Position numbers and translations under genes: made by a program | The notes under the pieces: generated by a model | Told to the model about the DNA's origin: nothing | Databases searched by the model: none | What the model saw: the letters and a program-made list of their open reading frames with translations, nothing else | Shown here: positions 17,486 through 24,946 of the stretch, piece by piece | Position numbering within the stretch: position 1 is the first letter of the stretch | How the letters are laid out: every line of letters starts with the position of its first letter | Source: Flavobacteriaceae bacterium | GTDB lineage: Bacteria > Bacteroidota > Bacteroidia > Flavobacteriales > Flavobacteriaceae | Reading direction: 5' to 3' | Length of the DNA: 59,410 nucleotides | NCBI GenBank assembly: GCA_002862805.1 | Contig: PKEA01000026.1 | Span: 1-59,410 of the forward strand

Positions 17486-18628
17486 ATGACCGAATTTGAA
17501 AAACAATACAACGAAGTTAAGGTTCTTCTAGAATTTAACGATTTCAATCAAACCATAAAGAGAGTCATCGATTTTACCTTGGATACAGAAAACATAGATT
17601 TTTATAAAAAAACAAATGATTTTTTAAACTGGTACGATTTAAACGAAACTAGAACAGAAGAAAAGAAAGAAAAATTAACGGTATTATTAAATGAACTCTA
17701 TTCTTTTTTAAGTTTTAAAGAATGTCACAATCATAAAACAATAATTTTGGTTAAAAATTTAGTAAAAGAATATAATTCTTCTTTTAAATTAGGGCCAATT
17801 GATTTAGATATTAAAACTGGTGAAATTATTGGTTTAGTTGGTGAAAACGGAAATGGAAAAACAACTTTATTACGTAGTTTATGCGGAGAATTACATCCAA
17901 GTTCTGGAAATATAACTTATCATTTTCAACATGATGGATTATATGATTTAAGATCAAAATTGGTTTATATACCTCAAAGAACAGATACTTGGCGAGGTTC
18001 TATGTATGAAAACTTAGAATTCACAGCGAGTTGTTATGGGTATTCTCCCGAAGAAAATAATTTAGTTGTTGATTTAGTAATTACACGATTAGGTTTACGA
18101 AAATTTAGAAATCATTTTTGGAACAATCTATCATCTGGTTACAAAATGCGTTTTGAACTAGCTCGAATGTTATTGAGAAAACCAAAAATTTTATTAATTG
18201 ATGAACCGCTTGCTAATTTAGATATTTTAGCACAACAAACGATATTGGATGATTTTAGAAATATTGCCAATTCAGCTTTTAGACCAATAGCAATTGTACT
18301 AAGTTCACAACAATTATATGAAGTAGAAAAAACGTCGAACCAAGTCGTTTTCTTAAAACAAGGTTCACAAAAAAACTTAAACACAGAAAATGATGTAACT
18401 AAACATTGTATTATTGAATTTGAAAGTGAATTAAATTTAAGCGAATTAAAACAAGCCTTTTCATCAATAGAAATTATTTCGTTAGAACAAAATGGAGGAA
18501 CTTTTATAGCTACTTTCCCAGAAGGGATTGAAATGAACGATTTTCTAAAAGTTGTTATCAATCAATCAATTTCTATATCATATTTACGAAATATTTCAAA
18601 TTCAACGCGTCGCTTTTTTGTGAACTAA
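17486..18628 (+). CDS. ABC transporter ATP-binding protein with N-terminal helical extension
   Basis: A full ABC ATPase domain starts near residue 85. Walker A is GENGNGKT (119-126), the Q-loop is VYIPQRTDTW, the signature is LSSGYKMRFELARMLL (near 215), and Walker B is KILLIDEPLANLD (near 235). The H-loop position reads LSSQQ, with Gln where a His is usual, so hydrolysis may be slow or altered. Before the domain lies an 85-residue charged helical segment not found in ordinary transporter ATPases, and after it a domain of about 95 residues. The signature LSSG instead of LSGG is tolerated in the family. It sits between a GNAT gene and its likely membrane partner (11 bases downstream). Probably a cytoplasmic subunit of an ABC exporter of unknown cargo. 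Confidence 0.85.
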   Translation: MTEFEKQYNEVKVLLEFNDFNQTIKRVIDFTLDTENIDFYKKTNDFLNWYDLNETRTEEKKEKLTVLLNELYSFLSFKECHNHKTIILVKNLVKEYNSSFKLGPIDLDIKTGEIIGLVGENGNGKTTLLRSLCGELHPSSGNITYHFQHDGLYDLRSKLVYIPQRTDTWRGSMYENLEFTASCYGYSPEENNLVVDLVITRLGLRKFRNHFWNNLSSGYKMRFELARMLLRKPKILLIDEPLANLDILAQQTILDDFRNIANSAFRPIAIVLSSQQLYEVEKTSNQVVFLKQGSQKNLNTENDVTKHCIIEFESELNLSELKQAFSSIEIISLEQNGGTFIATFPEGIEMNDFLKVVINQSISISYLRNISNSTRRFFVN

Positions 18629-18639
18629 AAATAAATATC

Positions 18640-20175
18640 ATGTTTAAAAATATACAAAAAAACTTATTATTAAAATATCCATTACTTTGGAATACCAAAT
18701 TTGTTCCAATGCTTTTAATTGGATTTATTATTCATATTCTCTTTTTTGGATTAGGCTATATTGATGGAACCATTGATTTTTCAAATAAAATATTTGTAGA
18801 CATAGAAGTTACCGCAGTGTTATTTGGCGTTTTATTAGTAATAATAATCACTATTTTGTGGTTAGTTAATTACTTCAAAAACAATTCTCTAAAATCTTAT
18901 TATAGTAAGTCTAAAAATGCTTTGTTTTATGAATGGGTTCAAATTTTTATCATTTGTTTACTTTTAACCACTTTTTATATTCCTTTTAACTTTGGAAAAC
19001 AATTACACCAACGCAGTTATTTTTCATTAGAAGAAACAAAAAACCGTTGTGAAACAATAAGTCTTGCTGATATTTTTATTGATGGTCATTTTGCTGAAAC
19101 AGAAATTGACTCTGTTTTAAAAACTAATTTGACCCAAGAAGAAATTGATTCTCTTGGTCCAAATTTAAATGAACGATTTTATGAAGTTAATAACGGAACA
19201 AATGATACAAATTACATTAAATTTCATAAAAACCATGTCGTTTTTAATCAAAAAAAATACGATGATGAATCCTTGTTAAACAGGGAAATTTATGAGTTTT
19301 CAGTTATTTCTAATGAACAAGATTCTGTTAATAATTTAAAAGTAAAAAACTGGTTACATTCTAATAATCAGGAAGAAATAAAACAATTAATGACAAATTA
19401 TTTAGAGTTAATTCATGAACATAATTTATTAACTAATTTAAGTGTTAAAAGTTGGTTTGAAAGCACATATAAAGCTCCAAATTTCATAAGTTTTTTATAT
19501 ATTTTTCCATATTTAGATAAAACTGAAGCTGAATATGATTACAACTATAACACTACATACGAAAAAGCATTTTCTAATAACAAAAAGGCTGTTAAATATT
19601 CTAAATATTATGTACAACAAGATGTTTTAAAAAAGAAATACAATATTGTTTCAAATGCATATACCAATTCATTTATAGAGTTTGAAGCGTTACTTGCCTT
19701 TTTTTATGGAGCTTTAGTTTTTTCGCTTTTAATTTTTTCATTTAAAGTTACATCAGGTAAAAGTTGGTTAATTGCAATTGTCGTTACTGGCGTTTTAAAT
19801 ATTATTTATGGAATTTTTGCAGCTGTTTCTGGCTCAGGAGAAATATATTCTTACTTAATGCTATTTACCCTTATTGGAATACTGTTTTATTTTATATCAA
19901 TCTGTTTAAAGAAAAGAAAAAAAGAATACAGTAGAATTACATTAAATTTATTACTCTGGTCATTTTTTATGATAATTCCAATTATCTATTTTTTAATCCA
20001 AGAGTATTATCAAGCAAAAAAGTATTCATATGAATACATCCATAATTCGCCTGAATATAATTGGCTGAGAGATCATGTAGTGCACATGTTTACTATAAAT
20101 TTTATTATAGCAGTTGTTGCTTTATTCTTTTTGTCAAAAATGATTAGAAACTGGAAAGGAATAGCAGAAGATTAA
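18640..20175 (+). CDS. Polytopic membrane protein, likely ABC permease
   Basis: This 511-residue protein has about eight predicted membrane helices: near residues 23-40, 55-78 and 95-113, then five between about 350 and 503. A hydrophilic region of about 230 residues (115-345) separates the two helix groups and is rich in Asn, Glu and Lys. It has no motif I can name. The gene is 11 bases downstream of the ABC ATPase and 1 base upstream of the epimerase-like gene, so it is almost certainly the membrane partner of that ATPase. The large extracytoplasmic domain recalls ABC-2 or gliding-type permeases, but that similarity is only general. Confidence 0.75.
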   Translation: MFKNIQKNLLLKYPLLWNTKFVPMLLIGFIIHILFFGLGYIDGTIDFSNKIFVDIEVTAVLFGVLLVIIITILWLVNYFKNNSLKSYYSKSKNALFYEWVQIFIICLLLTTFYIPFNFGKQLHQRSYFSLEETKNRCETISLADIFIDGHFAETEIDSVLKTNLTQEEIDSLGPNLNERFYEVNNGTNDTNYIKFHKNHVVFNQKKYDDESLLNREIYEFSVISNEQDSVNNLKVKNWLHSNNQEEIKQLMTNYLELIHEHNLLTNLSVKSWFESTYKAPNFISFLYIFPYLDKTEAEYDYNYNTTYEKAFSNNKKAVKYSKYYVQQDVLKKKYNIVSNAYTNSFIEFEALLAFFYGALVFSLLIFSFKVTSGKSWLIAIVVTGVLNIIYGIFAAVSGSGEIYSYLMLFTLIGILFYFISICLKKRKKEYSRITLNLLLWSFFMIIPIIYFLIQEYYQAKKYSYEYIHNSPEYNWLRDHVVHMFTINFIIAVVALFFLSKMIRNWKGIAED

Positions 20176-20176
20176 A

Positions 20177-21022
20177 ATGAATATTAATATTTCAAACAAC
20201 AGTATTTCAGCATCTATAAATAGTTTAGGTGCTGAATTAATTTCATTATCTAAAAACGATTTCAACTATATATGGAAAGTTGATGTACAATTTTGGAACA
20301 AAACTTCTCCCGTTTTATTTCCTATTGTGGGAAGTTTAAAGAATAATGAGTTTTCTATAAATGAAAAAAAATATTCGTTAAACAGACATGGTTTTGCTAG
20401 AGATTTAGAATTTGATCTGGTTGAACAAAAGGAAACTTCTGCTCTATTTTGTTTACGATCAAATGAGTCTACTTTAAAAAATTATCCGTTTGATTTTGAA
20501 TTATTCATAAACTATGAACTTAAAAATGAAACACTTATTATTTCTTATAAAATAATTAATCTTTCCGAAACGAAAATGCCTTTTAATATTGGTGCACATC
20601 CTGCGTTTAATTTACCAAACAAAACCAATGAGTATTCTTTAGAATTTAATGCTTTAGAAGATTTTAAAACACATCAGTTAGAAAATGGTTTATTCTCTGG
20701 AATTACTAAAAAAATTAATAATATTAAGGGTAAGATAATCCTGTCGGAAAGTTTGTTTGAAAAAGATGCATTGGTATTTAAAAACATAAAATCGACATCT
20801 GTAAATCTCAAGCATTTAGATAACGATTACTTAAAAATAAGCTTTTATAATTTTCCTCATTTAGGAATTTGGAAAAAAACAAATGCTCCTTTTTTATGCA
20901 TTGAACCTTGGACGGGCTATGCTGATAAAATTAATAGTAAAGGTAATATTTACCAAAAAGAAAGCATTCAAGAATTACACTCAAATGCTATATTTGAGTG
21001 TAAAATGAAAATTGAGATATAA
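20177..21022 (+). CDS. Aldose 1-epimerase family protein (LacX-like)
   Basis: This 281-residue protein has the galactose-mutarotase fold and probably interconverts anomers of a sugar in the cytoplasm. Visible motifs are LNRHGFARDLEF with His71, NIGAHPAFNLP with His141 as the general acid, and CIEPWTGYAD with Glu243 as the general base. These mark the LacX/YeaD-like branch, whose substrates are poorly known. It starts 1 base after the permease stop and is the last gene of the GNAT-ABC operon. No signal peptide is seen. No strong terminator follows; a weak CTGTT/AACAG hairpin with a T run sits at about 21029-21051. Confidence 0.88.
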   Translation: MNINISNNSISASINSLGAELISLSKNDFNYIWKVDVQFWNKTSPVLFPIVGSLKNNEFSINEKKYSLNRHGFARDLEFDLVEQKETSALFCLRSNESTLKNYPFDFELFINYELKNETLIISYKIINLSETKMPFNIGAHPAFNLPNKTNEYSLEFNALEDFKTHQLENGLFSGITKKINNIKGKIILSESLFEKDALVFKNIKSTSVNLKHLDNDYLKISFYNFPHLGIWKKTNAPFLCIEPWTGYADKINSKGNIYQKESIQELHSNAIFECKMKIEI

Positions 21023-21050
21023 AAAACCTGTTTTTCAACAGCATTTTTTA

Positions 21051-21332
21051 TTAAATTATTTTGTAAATTCTATTTACAGGTATAACAACTCCTTGTTTTA
21101 AAATAACTCTATTATCAGTAACTCCCCATATTGTAGTTTCAACCATTTTATGAGACAAGTCATCTTCAAAATATATTTTTATTTTAACATGTTCTAGGTT
21201 TCCTAGAGTAAGAGCTCTATCTAAGTCTTGTTTTCTTTGTTTTACTTCGTCCATTTCCTCTAAAACCTCAGTATTAGGAAATGATAAAGAAGATATTAAC
21301 TCTTTATCTATGATTTGATATTCTGTAGTCAT
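21051..21332 (-). CDS. Conserved small protein of unknown function
   Basis: A 93-residue protein with no signal peptide or membrane segment. It has an acidic N-terminal helix (TEVLEEMDEVKQRKQDLDRA) followed by a beta-rich C-terminal half (HVKIKIYFEDDLSHKMVETT, then TDNRVILKQGVVIPVNRIYK) that resembles a small SH3- or Sm-like barrel. This shape is common in Bacteroidota genomes, as far as I recall, but no function is known to me. It is transcribed towards the epimerase gene and stands alone. Confidence 0.7.
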   Translation of the reverse strand: MTTEYQIIDKELISSLSFPNTEVLEEMDEVKQRKQDLDRALTLGNLEHVKIKIYFEDDLSHKMVETTIWGVTDNRVILKQGVVIPVNRIYKII

Positions 21333-21432
21333 GATTGTAAGATTAGTTTATTGGGTAATACTAAAATTAAACAATTTCTTTAAATAATCTTACTTTTTAA
21401 TATGAAAATTATTTAAAACATTTTAACTTAAG

Positions 21433-21461
21433 TAAAAAAGCCCCGTAAAAACAGGGCTTTT
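21433..21461 (-). terminator. Terminator after ompW
   Basis: The stem AAAAGCCC/GGGCTTTT, read on the minus strand, is followed by a T run and ends the ompW transcript. Confidence 0.88.
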
Positions 21462-21482
21462 AACTAATCAAAATCAGGTGAA

Positions 21483-22157
21483 TTAGAACTTCATTCCAAT
21501 ACCAAAACCTAATAACCATGGGTCAATATCAACTTCAGCAGGAATACTTAATCCTGGAGCTAAATTTGAAGCATCAACAGTTACATCTGTACTTAAGAAT
21601 AAACGTTTTGCGTCTACGTTAATAAAGAACTTATCATTTATCATTAAATCAAAACCTATTTGAGCTGCATATCCTAATGCATTATCGTAAGAAACATCAG
21701 CAACATCACCAGACTTAACATTATAAAACAGTGTATAATTTAATCCTGCACCAATATATGGTTTAAATACTTTTTCACTTGAAGTATAAAAATGGTATTG
21801 GGCAGTTAATGTTGGAGGTAATAACCAAACACTTCCTAAATCTACATTACCCGCAGCGCTATTTACAACTCCTACATCATGCTTTGTAGTTCCTAAAATT
21901 AATTCTGCAGCAATATGATCTGTAAAGAAATAAGTAAAATCTAATTCAGGAATAAATGTATTAGAAAGTGTAACATCACCACCTATAATACCAACCTTAG
22001 AATCTTCATTTGGCACTACACCAACACCTCTTAACCTTACTAATAAATCACCTTTACTAACTCCTTTAATTGCGTTATTACTAACTTCTTCTTGAGCTGA
22101 CATGAAAGTCACATTCATTAATGACATTGCCATTAAAGCAAAAACTATTTTTTTCAT
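21483..22157 (-). CDS. ompW: OmpW family outer-membrane beta-barrel protein
   Basis: This 224-residue protein has a signal peptide (MKKIVFALMAMSLMNVTFMS, cleavage after AQ) and alternating hydrophobic strands of an eight-stranded barrel. It has OmpW family features: KGDLLVRLRGVGVVPNED near the mature N-terminus, PELDFTYFFTDHIAAELIL, LPPTLTAQYHF, FKPYIGAGLNYT and a final phenylalanine (GIGMKF) as expected for BAM-dependent insertion. It is thought to be a narrow channel for small hydrophobic molecules and is often stress-regulated. It is a single gene with a TAAATTTG element 25 bases upstream and a terminator downstream. Confidence 0.92.
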   Translation of the reverse strand: MKKIVFALMAMSLMNVTFMSAQEEVSNNAIKGVSKGDLLVRLRGVGVVPNEDSKVGIIGGDVTLSNTFIPELDFTYFFTDHIAAELILGTTKHDVGVVNSAAGNVDLGSVWLLPPTLTAQYHFYTSSEKVFKPYIGAGLNYTLFYNVKSGDVADVSYDNALGYAAQIGFDLMINDKFFINVDAKRLFLSTDVTVDASNLAPGLSIPAEVDIDPWLLGFGIGMKF

Positions 22158-22181
22158 TTTTATTTGTTTTTAATTATTACA

Positions 22182-22189
22182 CAAATTTA
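22182..22189 (-). promoter_or_regulatory. -7 element for ompW
   Basis: On the minus strand this reads TAAATTTG. A TTG lies 16 bases further upstream (22208-22206), slightly closer than the usual spacing. Confidence 0.5.
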
Positions 22190-22280
22190 CCGCTACATTA
22201 CTACTCAAATAATGACAAATATCATAGATGAAAAAAAAATAAAACTTATTTAAAATATTACAGAAAGTTAGAAATTATTA

Positions 22281-22288
22281 TACATTTG
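22281..22288 (+). promoter_or_regulatory. -7 element for smpB, very close to the start codon
   Basis: TACATTTG ends only 7 bases before the smpB ATG at 22296. If used, transcription would start at or next to the A of ATG, giving a leaderless mRNA. Confidence 0.5.
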
Positions 22289-22295
22289 TAGTCCT

Positions 22296-22748
22296 ATGCA
22301 AAAAAACGCAAACATACTTAACAAAAGAGCTCGTTTTGATTATGAAATACTTGATAAATACAATGCAGGTATAGTATTAACCGGAACAGAAATAAAATCT
22401 ATTCGTTTAGGTAAAGCTTCTATTGCCGAAAGTTTTTGTGAATTTAACAATGGCGAACTTTTTTTAATAAATGCTACTATAGAAGAGTATTTATACGGCA
22501 CCCATTATAATCATAGAGCTAAAAGTGAACGAAAATTACTTTTAAACAAAAAAGAGTTAAAAAAATTAAATAAAGATAGTGACAATAAAGGCTTAACTAT
22601 TGTACCTCTTCGTTTGTATACTAACGAAAAAGGTTTGGCCAAAATTGAAATTGCACTTTGTAGAGGTAAAAAGAATTATGATAAACGTGAATCATTAAAA
22701 GAAAAAGACACTAAGAGAGATATTGATAGAATTAAGAAGAGTTTTTAA
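22296..22748 (+). CDS. smpB: SsrA-binding protein SmpB
   Basis: SmpB binds tmRNA and delivers it to stalled ribosomes for trans-translation. The 150 residues have the conserved core: [74 protein letters not shown] and the C-terminal basic tail [20 protein letters not shown]. The tail enters the empty mRNA channel. It is complete and ordinary. A TTG-started XRE regulator follows 17 bases downstream. The tmRNA gene itself is not in this window. Confidence 0.97.
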   Translation: MQKNANILNKRARFDYEILDKYNAGIVLTGTEIKSIRLGKASIAESFCEFNNGELFLINATIEEYLYGTHYNHRAKSERKLLLNKKELKKLNKDSDNKGLTIVPLRLYTNEKGLAKIEIALCRGKKNYDKRESLKEKDTKRDIDRIKKSF

Positions 22749-22761
22749 CTTTTAAACCTAT
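22747..22761 (+). repeat. 15-base direct repeat, copy 1
   Basis: AACTTTTAAACCTAT occurs here in the smpB-XRE junction and again at 23861-23875 upstream of the Gfo/Idh/MocA gene, in the same orientation. The copies bracket the XRE-pcm pair. Confidence 0.6.
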
Positions 22762-22765
22762 TCTT

Positions 22766-23128
22766 TTGAAAGAATTACTTAAAAATGCTAGAATAGAAAA
22801 GCAGTTTTCTACAAGAAAACTAGCTGAACTTACCTCAATTGATCAAGCGTTGATTAGTAAATTTGAAAATGGAAATAGAATTCCTACAAAAATTCAAATT
22901 CAAAAACTTGTTGAAATCTTAAATCTTAACCTAAAAACAACTTTAGTTGCTTGGTATAAGGTTAAACTACAAAACGAATTTGATCTAAACCCTTTTGTAA
23001 TTCAAGCCATTACCGAACTTTTCAACGAAAAAGGATTTGATATTGTAAAACAAGAAAACAAAGCCGAAATAGCTTCTATTTTAGATGAAATTGAAATTCT
23101 AAAACAAAAACTTACTAATTTAAAATAG
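22766..23128 (+). CDS. XRE family helix-turn-helix regulator
   Basis: This 120-residue protein has a Cro/CI-type helix-turn-helix at residues 2-60: LLKNARIEKQFSTRKLAELT, then SIDQALISKFENGNRIPTKI. The C-terminal half ends in a predicted coiled coil (IASILDEIEILKQKLTNLK) that could mediate dimers. The start is TTG: an in-frame stop at 22733-22735 removes any upstream ATG, and the fold begins immediately after this codon. It follows smpB by 17 bases, and its TAG stop directly abuts the stop of pcm on the other strand with no base between. The target is unknown; a small housekeeping regulator is likely. Confidence 0.82.
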   Translation: MKELLKNARIEKQFSTRKLAELTSIDQALISKFENGNRIPTKIQIQKLVEILNLNLKTTLVAWYKVKLQNEFDLNPFVIQAITELFNEKGFDIVKQENKAEIASILDEIEILKQKLTNLK

Positions 23129-23770
23129 TTAGTTTTTATCTTCTAAAAGCGGCACAAATCTAAACTCACCATATTCGTGTTTTTCAAATTGAGTTTCGTT
23201 TTTACGAATCAGCATTGTCATAATTTGGTTTTCTTCGCCTAATGGGATGACCAGCTTTCCTCCAACTTTTAATTGTGCCATTAACGGTTGTGGAATAAAA
23301 GGTGCTCCAGCAGTAACAATAATACTATCAAATGGAGCAACTTCTGGCAATCCTTTATAACCATCACCAAATATTAGTTTTTTGGGGTTAAAACCTAATT
23401 TTGGTAATAATAACGAAGTTCTTTTAAACAATTTGTTTTGTCTTTCAATACTGTAAACTGTTGCTCCCATTGCACATAAAACAGCTGTTTGATAACCACT
23501 ACCTGTTCCAATTTCAAGAATTTTATCATCCTTTTTAATGTCTAACAATTCGCTTTGAAAAGCAACCGTGTAAGGTTGTGAAATAGTTTGGTCGGCACCA
23601 ATAGGAAACGCTTTATCTTGATAAGCAAAATTTTCAAAACTTGAATCTAAAAACAAATGACGAGGAATTAATCGTATAGCATCTAATACATTTTTAGATC
23701 TAATTCCTTTTTCCTCTAGCATTTTAGCCAATTGATTTCTAAGTCCTTGATGTTTTGATGTATCGTTCAA
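23129..23770 (-). CDS. pcm: Protein-L-isoaspartate O-methyltransferase
   Basis: This S-adenosylmethionine-dependent enzyme starts the repair of isoaspartyl residues in aged proteins. The motif GADQTISQPYTVAFQSELL, SAM motif I ILEIGTGSGYQTAV and the later IIVTAGAPFIPQPL are diagnostic. I place the start at the TTG at 23770 (LNDTSKHQGLRNQL), giving 213 residues, the usual length as I recall it. The frame stays open upstream to another TTG at 23833, but that extra stretch is hydrophobic AT-rich sequence that looks like promoter DNA. It converges on the XRE gene with no intergenic base and no hairpin, so the transcripts probably overlap. Confidence 0.92.
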   Translation of the reverse strand: MNDTSKHQGLRNQLAKMLEEKGIRSKNVLDAIRLIPRHLFLDSSFENFAYQDKAFPIGADQTISQPYTVAFQSELLDIKKDDKILEIGTGSGYQTAVLCAMGATVYSIERQNKLFKRTSLLLPKLGFNPKKLIFGDGYKGLPEVAPFDSIIVTAGAPFIPQPLMAQLKVGGKLVIPLGEENQIMTMLIRKNETQFEKHEYGEFRFVPLLEDKN

Positions 23771-23860
23771 TTTGAGGTAGTTTTGTTTTTGTAAAAATAT
23801 ACCAAAAAAATCAAAATACAAACGCAATTTCAACAGAAAAACACAAAGTATAATCTCTTA

Positions 23861-23875
23861 AACTTTTAAACCTAT
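23861..23875 (+). repeat. 15-base direct repeat, copy 2
   Basis: AACTTTTAAACCTAT, identical to 22747-22761. It lies within a simple stretch that repeats the words ctttaaac and cttttaa (23855-23897). Confidence 0.6.
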
Positions 23876-23902
23876 AAACTTTTAATCTTTAAACTAAAAT
23901 AG

Positions 23903-23910
23903 TACTTTTG
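23903..23910 (+). promoter_or_regulatory. -7 element for the Gfo/Idh/MocA gene
   Basis: TACTTTTG matches TAnnTTTG. Its final TTG could be misread as a start codon at 23908; the ATG at 23926 is the better start. Confidence 0.6.
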
Positions 23911-23925
23911 ATAAAATTTAGTTTT

Positions 23926-24894
23926 ATGATAAAAATTGGCGTACTAGGTGCTGGTCATTTAGGAAAAATACATTTACGATTATTAAAACAATCAGAAAAA
24001 TACGAATTAGTTGGGTTTTACGATCCATTTGAAGAAAATGCAAATAAAGTTGCAGCTGAATTTGGTTATAAAAAATTCGACACAATTGCAGAATTAATTG
24101 CTGCAGTTGATGTTGTTGACATTGTAACTCCTACTCTTTCTCATCATGATTGTGCGGTAGAAGTTATAAAAGCTGGAAAACATGTTTTCATTGAAAAACC
24201 AATTTCTAATACGGTTGCTGAAGCAGAAGAAATAATGGCTTTGGCAAAAGAATATAACGTAAAAGGACAAGTAGGTCATGTGGAACGATTTAATCCTGCG
24301 TTTACTGCAGTAAAAAATCAAATCCAAAACCCAATGTTTATCGAAACACATCGTTTAGCCGAATTCAATCCACGTGGCACAGATGTCCCTGTAGTTTTAG
24401 ATTTAATGATTCATGATATTGATGCCATTTTAAGCGTTGTGAAATCAAAAGTAAAATCGGTTCATGCTAGTGGCGTTTCGGTTTTAAGCCAATCGCCTGA
24501 TATTTCAAATGCGCGTATCGAATTTGAAAACGGTTGTGTTGCCAATATTACTTCGAGTAGAATTTCTATGAAAAACATGCGTAAATCGCGTTTTTTCCAA
24601 AAAGACGCCTACATCTCAGTTGATTATTTAGATAAAGTTTGTGAAATTGTAAAAATGAAAGATGCACCTGAAGTTCCTGGGGATTTTGACATGATTTTAC
24701 AAAATGCAGAAGGTGAGAAAAAACAAATCTATTTTGACAACCCAACTGTTGAACCAAACAATGCCATTTTAGATGAGTTGAATGCTTTCGCAGATGCTAT
24801 AAACAATAATACAACTCCTATTGTAACTTTAGAAGACGGAACGGAAGCACTTCGTGTTGCGTACATGATTATTGATTCAATGGAGAAAAATTAA
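23926..24894 (+). CDS. Gfo/Idh/MocA family NAD(P)-dependent oxidoreductase
   Basis: This 322-residue protein starts at the ATG at 23926 (MIKIGVLGAGHLGKIHLRLL) and carries the N-terminal Rossmann motif GAGHLGKIH. The family signature GKHVFIEKPISNT has the EKP lysine that helps catalysis. The C-terminal alpha/beta domain includes the motifs GHVERFNP and LDLMIHDIDAIL, whose His and Asp probably face the substrate. The family oxidises or reduces sugars, biliverdin-like or amino-sugar substrates; which one cannot be told here. It is followed 52 bases later by 3-hydroxybutyryl-CoA dehydrogenase, a pairing that may just be local order. Confidence 0.88.
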   Translation: MIKIGVLGAGHLGKIHLRLLKQSEKYELVGFYDPFEENANKVAAEFGYKKFDTIAELIAAVDVVDIVTPTLSHHDCAVEVIKAGKHVFIEKPISNTVAEAEEIMALAKEYNVKGQVGHVERFNPAFTAVKNQIQNPMFIETHRLAEFNPRGTDVPVVLDLMIHDIDAILSVVKSKVKSVHASGVSVLSQSPDISNARIEFENGCVANITSSRISMKNMRKSRFFQKDAYISVDYLDKVCEIVKMKDAPEVPGDFDMILQNAEGEKKQIYFDNPTVEPNNAILDELNAFADAINNNTTPIVTLEDGTEALRVAYMIIDSMEKN

Positions 24895-24900
24895 AAAAAA

Positions 24901-24920
24901 ATTCAATTTATAAATTGAAT
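24901..24920. repeat. 20-bp perfect palindrome downstream of the oxidoreductase gene
   Basis: ATTCAATTTATAAATTGAAT is its own reverse complement. It follows the stop at 24894 and is preceded by eight A. It may be a weak terminator hairpin or an operator for the following dehydrogenase gene. Confidence 0.5.
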
Positions 24921-24946
24921 AAAATCTATATTTTAAATAAAACAAA

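Noticed and set aside
18139..18561. Long minus-strand frame antisense to the ABC ATPase
   Set aside because: It is a shadow frame over a well-supported ATPase with Walker motifs; no start region or family.
21023..21052. Strong terminator after the epimerase gene
   Set aside because: Only a 5-bp stem with a short T run is present, so it is not listed as a separate feature.
23771..23833. Longer TTG start for pcm
   Set aside because: The extra residues are hydrophobic and come from promoter-like DNA; the shorter TTG gives the usual length and N-terminus.
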